64,000 bases of DNA from NCBI GenBank assembly GCA_024345305.1, contig BRON01000002.1, positions 496,001 to 560,000 of the forward strand. Direction: 5' to 3'. Under the pieces are notes generated by a model. The model made no database searches and was not told the origin of the DNA. It saw nothing but the letters and a program-made list of their open reading frames with translations. The translations under genes were made by a program, and so were the position numbers. The first letter of the stretch is position 1, and each line of letters begins with the position of its first letter. This DNA comes from Mrakia gelida (lineage: Eukaryota > Basidiomycota > Tremellomycetes > Cystofilobasidiales > Mrakiaceae). Positions 57,573-64,000 of the stretch are shown here, one piece after another.

Positions 57573-59067
57573 ATGGTCAAAGGTAAGCCCTCTTCCTGCC
57601 CTCCCGCCCTTGGAAAGAGAGCTCGAGCTGACCCCTCCCTTCCTCGTTTATTCTGATTTTCTTCACCAGGTGAGAACTCTTCTACAGTCTAGCATCGAAC
57701 ACACACAGCGACATCCCTGCACGTACGGATGGAGGGGAGCTGGGGAGGAAGTCAGCAGTTGGAAGAGGGAGGGGAGGCAAGGGAAAAGAGAGCTCGAACT
57801 TCAAACTTCGATGGAGGGGGAGGTTCTGATCCTACATCCCGGAGGAGCGTAGGAGGATGGAGCTGGATGGGTTGGGATTATGCTCAGGGTAGCGGGGGTG
57901 CTGTAGGAGGGATGCTCGAGGAGGTGGTGGCAGACTCGTCTGAGGTCGTTTTTGGTACGTCGCTGGAAACCGTGTAGCTGACCTTCGATCCTCCTTCCTC
58001 CTCCCTTTCTCTCAGTCTACAAGCCCGGAAAGGTTCGTACACCTACTTTCCACCCCTCTACACTCCCACCAAGCCACTGAGCTGACCTCGCTCCTTCCTC
58101 TTCTTCCTACACGCTCCCCTCGCCATCCTCTTCCTCCGAAACCCAACCTCAAACCTCGAACTCAACCTCCCTTCCTTCCCTCGTCCTTCCCCAATCCACC
58201 TACTCCTCCTCCGCCACCTTCCTCGAACTTCTCAGGTTGCCGTTGTTCTCTCTGGTCGACAGGCCGGAAAGAAGGTCGTCGTCATCAAGCAGTACGACGA
58301 TGGTACCAAGGAGAGACCCTACCCCCACGCCATCGTTGCTGGTATCGACAAGTACCCCCTCAAGGTTACCAAGTCGATGGGAGCCAAGCGAATCAGCAGG
58401 AGGTCGAAGGTCAAGCCTTTCATCAAGGTGAGTCTTTCGTTTCTATCGTGACTTTGGGAGGAGTGAGGGAGCCTCGAAGGAAGGATGGAAGGAAGGAGTC
58501 GAAGCTGACCTTTTCGCTTTTCTCGTCCACCTCACCTTCGCTCGCTCGTCCTTGTGTTCGTTCTCCTAGGCCATCAACTACTCTCACCTTATGCCCACCC
58601 GATACGCTCTTGACCTCGAGGCCCTTAAGGGATCCGTCACCGTCGAGACCTTCAAGGAGGTTCGTTCGACTTCCACCTCGACCTCTCTTTCTCCCTCGAC
58701 CTTCGCTGACCTCTCGTTCGCCTTTGTTCCTTCTCCACCACAGCCTTCGCAGCGAGAGGACGCCAAGAAGACCATCAAGAAGGTCTTCGAGGACCGGTTA
58801 GTCCGACTTCTCTCGCCTGGACCTTCGTTCGAAGAAGGGAAGGAAACCTCGAGCTGACCTCTCTCCTCCTCCTTTCACCTTCCCTCCCTTCCTCACCTCG
58901 CCTCGCCTCTCGCTCCGTCTTACCTCCACAGATACTCTTCGGGAAAGAACAAGTGGTTCTTCCAGGCTCTCCGTGAGTTGACCTTCTCCCTTCCTCTTTC
59001 GCGTTTCGGTTCGAGCTCGCGACTGACCTCGCTTTCTCCCTTTCGTTTCCGTTCACCAGGATTCTAA
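57573..59067 (+). CDS. RPL27: 60S ribosomal protein L27
   Basis: Cytosolic large-subunit protein eL27. Exon 1 is 10 nt (ATGGTCAAAG); exon 2 (58016-58032) is 17 nt, giving MVKVYKPGK across the junctions. Then [60 protein letters not shown] and [20 protein letters not shown]. The C-terminus is [20 protein letters not shown] and [14 protein letters not shown], the invariant end. Length as usual (about 136 residues). Six introns. The 433-nt interval between exons 1 and 2 contains a potential extra exon with an in-frame stop (see separate entry). Confidence 0.95.
57670..57954 (+). promoter_or_regulatory. candidate stop-containing cassette exon in RPL27 intron 1
   Basis: Preceded by an 87-nt intron-like segment (57583-57669: donor gtaagc, branch ctgac at 57628, acceptor ttcaccag). 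Followed by a 61-nt one (57955-58015: donor gtacgt, branch ctgac, acceptor ctctcag). The 285-nt piece preserves the frame in length but inclusion gives MVKGENSSTV-stop. Skipping gives normal RPL27. AG/GT at its 5' edge could also act as a recursive splice site. Confidence 0.5.
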
Positions 59068-59579
59068 ATGGTTTTCGACCGTTTTGTTTCTGAGGCTGGG
59101 GAGGAGGAGGAGGGGTTGGGATCCATGACACTAAAGATACGACTGGCTTCTTGGACGTTTTTGGCTTGGGTTCTGGAAAGACGAGGCGAGAGAGCGGGAG
59201 GGAGAGACGAAAAGGAGGAGGGAGTGGAGGGCGCCGAACGAGAGGGCTGGGGACGAGAGATGGAGATGAAGTAGGAGAGTGAGAAAGTAGACCGTTCTCG
59301 CTGTCGTGGTCTTCCGATTCTGATGCTAGAGACGCGTGGGGAGGTGAACGTGCTCGCCTCGAAACTCGACGCGTCGCTCGTCGTCGAGACTATTCAAGAG
59401 GAGACTCTGACCTCGGAGAATCGTCGTTTCGGCTTCAATGAGGTCAATGATACTAGGAGAAGTTCAAGGAAGAGACGAACCTCTCTAGGAGTCCGAACGA
59501 GGAAGCAAATCGCGCGAACGCCCTCGCCTGAAGCGCCTCCTCCTTCTTCGCTTCAGCCCTTATCTTTCCCTCAACGGCC
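59068..59579. other. intergenic
   Basis: 3' flank of RPL27 and leader of the MYND gene. Two ACGCGT motifs near 59332 and 59370. No gene seen. Confidence 0.35.
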
Positions 59580-61026
59580 ATGACTCCCCTCCAGTTCGCA
59601 GAACTTCTTGCTCTCGTTGGACCCTTCCCAAGATCCGGATACACCCAACTCATCGACAATCCTTCACGTCTCCAACCTGCCGTCGCAGCCATGGCAGCCT
59701 TCCCCAAGAAGTCAGCGGAGAAACGGAACGTCTTCTTCGTTCGTCAGATCTCCCTTCGCTCTCTTCTCGCTCACCACTCTACTCACCGCTGCCCAACCAT
59801 TTCATACCTCAGACCGAGCTCTCAGCAATCTGCTTACCCGGAATCATCAACGCTTTCTGCTACGAGCTCCCTGAGAACCGAGGGGAGGGAAGGACACCGG
59901 AGCGGCAGGTTCAGCCCACTCGGCGAGGGACGGTCTTGACCGTCTACGAAGACCTCGTAGGGTTGCTCCTCTTCGTCCCGAGCTTTGGAAGATCTGCCAA
60001 CATGCTCTTTAAAAGAAACGAGGTCACGTTCTATGCCTTGAACATCGTCGATTTGGATTGGGCGCGGTACCTACAGGTTCGTTTCGAAGTTCGAGTGTTG
60101 TTGAGCTCGCTTCGACCTCGTTCTTGACACCCGCCTCCTCTCTTTTCGTTGGACGCAGCCTCCGCCGGGAGTCTCCAGATCTTTCCAAGCTTCCTTCAAC
60201 GCCAACATCCTCCAAACCGTCGTCAACATCATGATCTCCTCGGGCCTCCCCATCGGATCCATCGCTCGCCAGGTCCCTTTCCTCCCCGACCCAACGTTCC
60301 ACTTCGTCGCTCGTTTCAGAGCCTTCGCAGAGGAGTTTCATGAGCAACCCAGGGTCGTTCGGAACTCCTCGATGTACAAACGGATCGTCACTCTCGGTTG
60401 GATCGTCGTCTCGTGTCTCGAGGGAACAAAGACACCAAGGGACATCTACGACGACTGGCTCGCGTCCCCACCGCCAGGAATGGAGAAGATTTCTTGGATC
60501 TCGTGTGAGGCGAGCTCGTTGGGAAGGTGTGAACCTGGTGTGGATATCTTAGATATGTCGGAGTGCGGGAAGGTACATTTATCGTCCATCTTTCTCGCTC
60601 GAAGTTCGCGACGCGTCCAAACGCTCACACCCCCCTCGTCGGCTCCTCTTCTTCCAGTGCAAGGCCGTTCGCTACTGTTGCAAGGGTACGTATGCAATAC
60701 GCTCCTTCTTTTTATCTCGCTGCTTGAGCTGAAACCATCAACCTTGTTCTCTCCCTCTCCTCTCAGCTCATCAAAAAAAGCACTGGAAAACCCACAAAAA
60801 GTTGTGCTTCCCCGTTCAGTGGCGAGCGCTGAAGCCGAGGGAGGGTCCTTGCGATCACAGCGGTAACACATGTGGACATGAAGTCGATGGAGGTCGCCCT
60901 CATCAGTCGAAGAAGGTCGTTCATCGCGCTGCGTTAGTTTTGCATCTCGTTCGTCCCGTTTTCGCTCGATACGCGTACCATTTTGTTTTCTTGGTCGTTG
61001 CCGCTCTTTTCCTCCTTCTGTTCTGA
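59580..61026 (+). CDS. MYND-type zinc-finger protein
   Basis: Begins MTPLQFAELLALVGPFPRSG. After a first intron (gttcgtcag...ctcag) it continues TELSAICLPGIINAFCYELP, RRGTVLTVYEDLVGLLLFVP and EVTFYALNIVDLDWARYLQ. Further exons: RSFQASFNANILQTVVNIMI and RFRAFAEEFHEQPRVVRNSS. The C-terminal MYND finger is split by introns: SECGK, CKAVRYCCK and AHQKKHWKTHKKLC, with the expected Cys/His spacing. MYND fingers bind proline-rich peptides. After the finger the frame runs about 55 residues to a hydrophobic end (YHFVFLVVAALFLLLF-stop), which would be a tail anchor if real. The function of the N-terminal part is unknown. Confidence 0.72.
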
Positions 61027-61220
61027 CTTATTTGGGCGTTTGTTGTCGGTCGCTCTATCGCTTATGGGTTGTGTCCGGCGGAGAACTGAAGAGTGAGCTG
61101 GGAGTTCGAAGCCTGAGTCGCGCTTCGAGATCAAGGTTCGGTCCTTCGGTCGCTCGTTCTTCTCCTCCTCTCTAAGTCTAGCTCAGGTCAGACACATCAT
61201 CGCATAGCAGTGTAGTACGA

Positions 61221-63484
61221 TCAAAGCATCCTCCCCTTCGGTTCTCCTCCAAGCACTCCCTCCTCGACGCTGAAGATCCGCTCGCCTCGAAGGTAGGTCG
61301 CGCTGAAACGAGAGCGATGTAGGAACGACGTCGTCAGGACCGAGAGACGACGAAGGAGTCGAGGAAGAAGATATCTTACGTGATCCTTCCTTGAAGAGTG
61401 AAACCCTCGAAGGGGCTGAGCTTGTTCTTGAAGCTCAAAGAGTCCTGACGGCAACGAAACGAAACGACGATCAACTTGTGTCGCCTCGCAACGCAACGGG
61501 AGAAAGAAGGAACTCACCTTCGTCACCATGAACGACGCGTTGGGATCGAAGACTGCATCGACGCAAAGCTCAGCAGAGTCAGCTTCTCTGCATTCTCGAG
61601 ATCCTGAGCCTCGAAAAGAGCGCGTCGAAAGCGAAGGCTCACCAGCGAAATCTGCGTCTCCTCCCACTCTCAACCCTCCCTTCTGCTCCTCTACCCTCGC
61701 CATCTTCCCCGTCCTGCCACTCGTCCAACGAACAACCTCCTCGATCCCGAAGCCTCGCTTGGCCGACTCCGTCCAGAGAAGCGAGCATCCAAGACCGAGC
61801 GAGCTGATCCCTCCCCATGCCGTCGAGTAGTCGCCAGTGTCGAGGTTCTTGAGCTGGGAGACGCAGGGAGAGTGGTCCGAGACGATGTAGTCGATGGTGT
61901 TGTCGAGGAGCGCTCTGGTTTGGGGCAGCAAAGGGTGGGTACATTGAAATTAGCGAGGAAGGATGAGAAGAGGGAAGGAGCGGCGGATCGACGCGACGGG
62001 GATGCGAAGACTCACGACCAAAGGAGCTCTCGATTGGCTGAGGATCGGATGGGAGGGCAGCATTTCTGGAGGGAAACAAGATTAGTAGGTCAGCATGAGT
62101 GAAACGAGACAGATCCGGGGGCGGATGAGAGCAGAGGAAAGGACGAACGAATTCCGTGTGACGGTGAGGAATCGCCTCTGCTTCGATGCTGGAACGGAAC
62201 GACGGGTCAGCGTCGACTTCGAGACCTCGAGAGTCGAGAAAAGAGACTGACCAGAGGTAGTGGTAGCACGTTTCAACCGTCAGCCTCGCTCCAGCCTTCT
62301 TTGCCTCTCGAATCGCAGGGAGAGCTTCCGCCGACGAAAGATGAACGATGTGGCAAGGGACCGAGGGGAACTCCTTCATCAGACGGATGACCATGGCGAT
62401 AGCTGAAGTCTCGAAGATGTCTGGGCGAGAGGCGAGGAAGGTAGAGTAGAAGGTTGGGTCCGAGGAGTCGGCGGTGGGAGGGGAAGCAGAGGGAGAGGAG
62501 GGAGGGTCGAGTTCGGCGTGGAAGAGGAGAGGGATGTCGGTTCCCTGGTCGAGAGAAGACGCGATAAGATGGAACCGAGGTCAGAAAGACTCTTGGTAGA
62601 AGATAAACATGGCGATGAGGTGGAGATCGACGAACCTCGAGCTCAGCCAACGCTTTTCGAAGATCGTGCTCGTCGACGCAAGGGAACTCTTCAACGCCCG
62701 ACTCGATGAGGAAGCACTTGAATCCTTTGACTCCAGCTGCTATCAGAGGTTTGATGTCTCCCTTTGAAGAAGAAAACAAGCAAAGTGAGCCTCGCTGAAG
62801 GAAGTAGAACGGGACGAGACGAGACCAGAAAGCGACGAACCTCGTTGCCAGGAATCACACCTCCCCAGAACCCTACGTCGACCGAAAGCTGACCAACAGC
62901 AGCAGCTCGCTTAGCTTCCAGACCTGAGACGGTAGTGACGGGTGGAATTGAGTTGAGAGGCATCTGCGTGAGCGAAAGAAGTCGAGTCAGCTTCGAAGTC
63001 GAGGGAGGGACGAAGAGGTCGAAGCTCAGATAAGGGAGATCACATCAATGAGGGTGGTGACTCCTCCCGAAGCAGCGGCTCTAGCTCCGGTAGCGAATCC
63101 CTCCCACTCCGTACGACCTGAAGCCAAAACGAGATCTCTATCAGCTCTCCTTCGAGCAGGGCATCACGACGAACGACACTCGGCCGGGAAGCTCACCAGG
63201 TTCGTTCAAATGGACGTGGCAGCTGCAAATCGAGATGGGGAAGGTCAGCGTCTCGGTCAGGTCTTCAAAGAGGTACAAAGAGGATGCGTCTATACTCACT
63301 CGACGAGTCCAGGGATGAGGAAGGCAGAGCCGAGGTCCAAGACGGAAGGGAGGTCGTTCTTCGAGCTCACTCCTTGTCGAACGGCTGTGATCTTGCCCGT
63401 CTCGGTTTCGAACTCGATGGTGGCAGGTCCAGCTGGAAGGTCAGGAAGGAGAACGTTGAGGGAGGTGACTGCTGAGATAGTCAT
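61221..63484 (-). CDS. DAL1: allantoinase
   Basis: Hydrolyses allantoin to allantoate in purine degradation, letting the fungus use purines as nitrogen source. Begins MTISAVTSLNVLLPDLPAGP, then the metal motif [20 protein letters not shown] and FATGARAAASGGVTTLIDMP. LNSIPPVTTVSGLEAKRAAA follows, with IAAGVKGFKCFLIESGVEEF carrying the Lys to be carboxylated. Next come LLFHAELD, CHIVHLSSAEALPAIREAKK, LTVETCYHYL, HTEFKCCPPIR and IDYIVSDHSPCVSQLKNLD with the catalytic Asp. It ends [27 protein letters not shown] and KCCPPIR separate allantoinase from dihydropyrimidinase. About nine introns. The ATG at 63484 is chosen over one at 63559 because the family starts here. Confidence 0.93.
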
Positions 63485-64000
63485 AGGAAAGAGGAAGGAA
63501 GGCAGGAGAGAGATGCAGTTGGGAAGGAACCAACGTTGAGCTCGACAAGCGAAGTCCAATCCCCTTCGGCCTTATCCTCCGCTGTCAAGTTTATTTTGCC
63601 TGATTATCACATCAGAATCGGGAACAGAGCCTGATGAACTCTATGAGACTTCCCTTGAGAGAAGTGAAGACTCGAAAGTGAGGGTTGTTTTTCCGTCGCG
63701 TCGATCTTCGAAGTCGTGAGCTCGTCGAGGTCGCCTTCTTCCCTTCCACCAACGACGAGCGACCACCTTCTCCCCAGAGCCACCACCATTCAGTCCCTTC
63801 TCTCACGCATAGTGCGACCCCTATCGACACACCTCACGTCACCTCTTCCATCTCGTTTCTTGTATACAAGCGCCACCTTCCGAGCTACCTTTCAACGTTC
63901 GCTCCACCCTTGCCCCCGTCCTCGCCCCTCTCGCCTTTCAAGCTCACCATCGCTGACTCTTCTGCCTATTGGGTTCATCAGCTCCGTCATCTCTTCCGAC
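63485..64000. other. terminal 516 bp, no gene assigned
   Basis: Promoter of the allantoinase gene and probably the leader of a rightward gene beyond the window. The last 200 bases are C/T-rich on the plus strand, like other leaders here. No coding frame can be supported. Confidence 0.35.

Noticed and set aside
61060..61150. tRNA-like GAGTTCGAAGCC box
   Set aside because: No matching A box, acceptor stem or anticodon arm could be folded around it.
61221..63484. Dihydropyrimidinase instead of allantoinase
   Set aside because: The [17 protein letters not shown] and VSDHSPC motifs are those of allantoinase.
63608..63830. ORFs upstream of allantoinase on the minus strand
   Set aside because: Short and without bias; they lie in the promoter and leader region.

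Overview
The window is nuclear DNA from a fungus, very probably a GC-rich basidiomycete and possibly a Pucciniomycotina yeast; the phylum rests on gene content and intron style and the subphylum is a guess. Almost every gene is split by many short (about 55-120 nt) GT-AG introns. Most donors read gtgagt, gtaagt, gttcgt or gtacgt, and a CTGAC branch site usually sits in a GAGCTCRAGCTGACC-like context. Genes lie on both strands about every 2.5 kb and there are no operons. I found no transposon, CRISPR array, rRNA or convincing tRNA.

Layout: 0-9.3 kb has a partial MDR oxidoreductase, a secreted GPI-type protein on the minus strand, a small two-helix membrane protein and a tandem pair of NADP-dependent MDR oxidoreductases. 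9.9-15.2 kb has a small secreted protein, then DNA primase large subunit (PRI2) head to head with autophagy factor ATG101. 15.6-16.3 kb is the first copy of an intron-containing U3 snoRNA gene. 17.3-24.2 kb has a DUF6534-type membrane protein, a FAM72 protein and a DsbA/thioredoxin-fold protein. 24.9-32.5 kb has SEC61 alpha, the complex I Fe-S factor IND1 and a homeodomain protein. 33.2-38.7 kb has a TDG/MUG-like glycosylase with a coiled-coil tail, the second U3 copy and ISD11. 39-49.4 kb has gamma-glutamyltransferase, ATG10 head to head with RPS1, cytosolic SerRS, and an inverted 679-bp copy of the ATG10/RPS1 promoter region. 49.5-64 kb has an F-box protein, ribophorin II (SWP1), eIF2 beta, RPL27, a MYND zinc-finger protein and allantoinase.

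Most genes are housekeeping: translation (RPS1, RPL27, SES1, eIF2 beta), ribosome biogenesis (U3), ER translocation and glycosylation (SEC61, SWP1), mitochondrial Fe-S work (IND1, ISD11), autophagy (ATG10, ATG101), replication and repair (PRI2, glycosylase-like). The most unusual items are the inverted ATG10/RPS1 duplication with a chimeric truncated ATG10, the duplicated U3 gene with a spliceosomal intron at the same place in both copies, a cassette in RPL27 intron 1 with good splice sites and an in-frame stop, a glycosylase gene lacking its catalytic Asn and a splice acceptor, an IND1 without its CxxC, and strong over-representation of the palindrome GACGCGTC. All exon boundaries were placed by eye.
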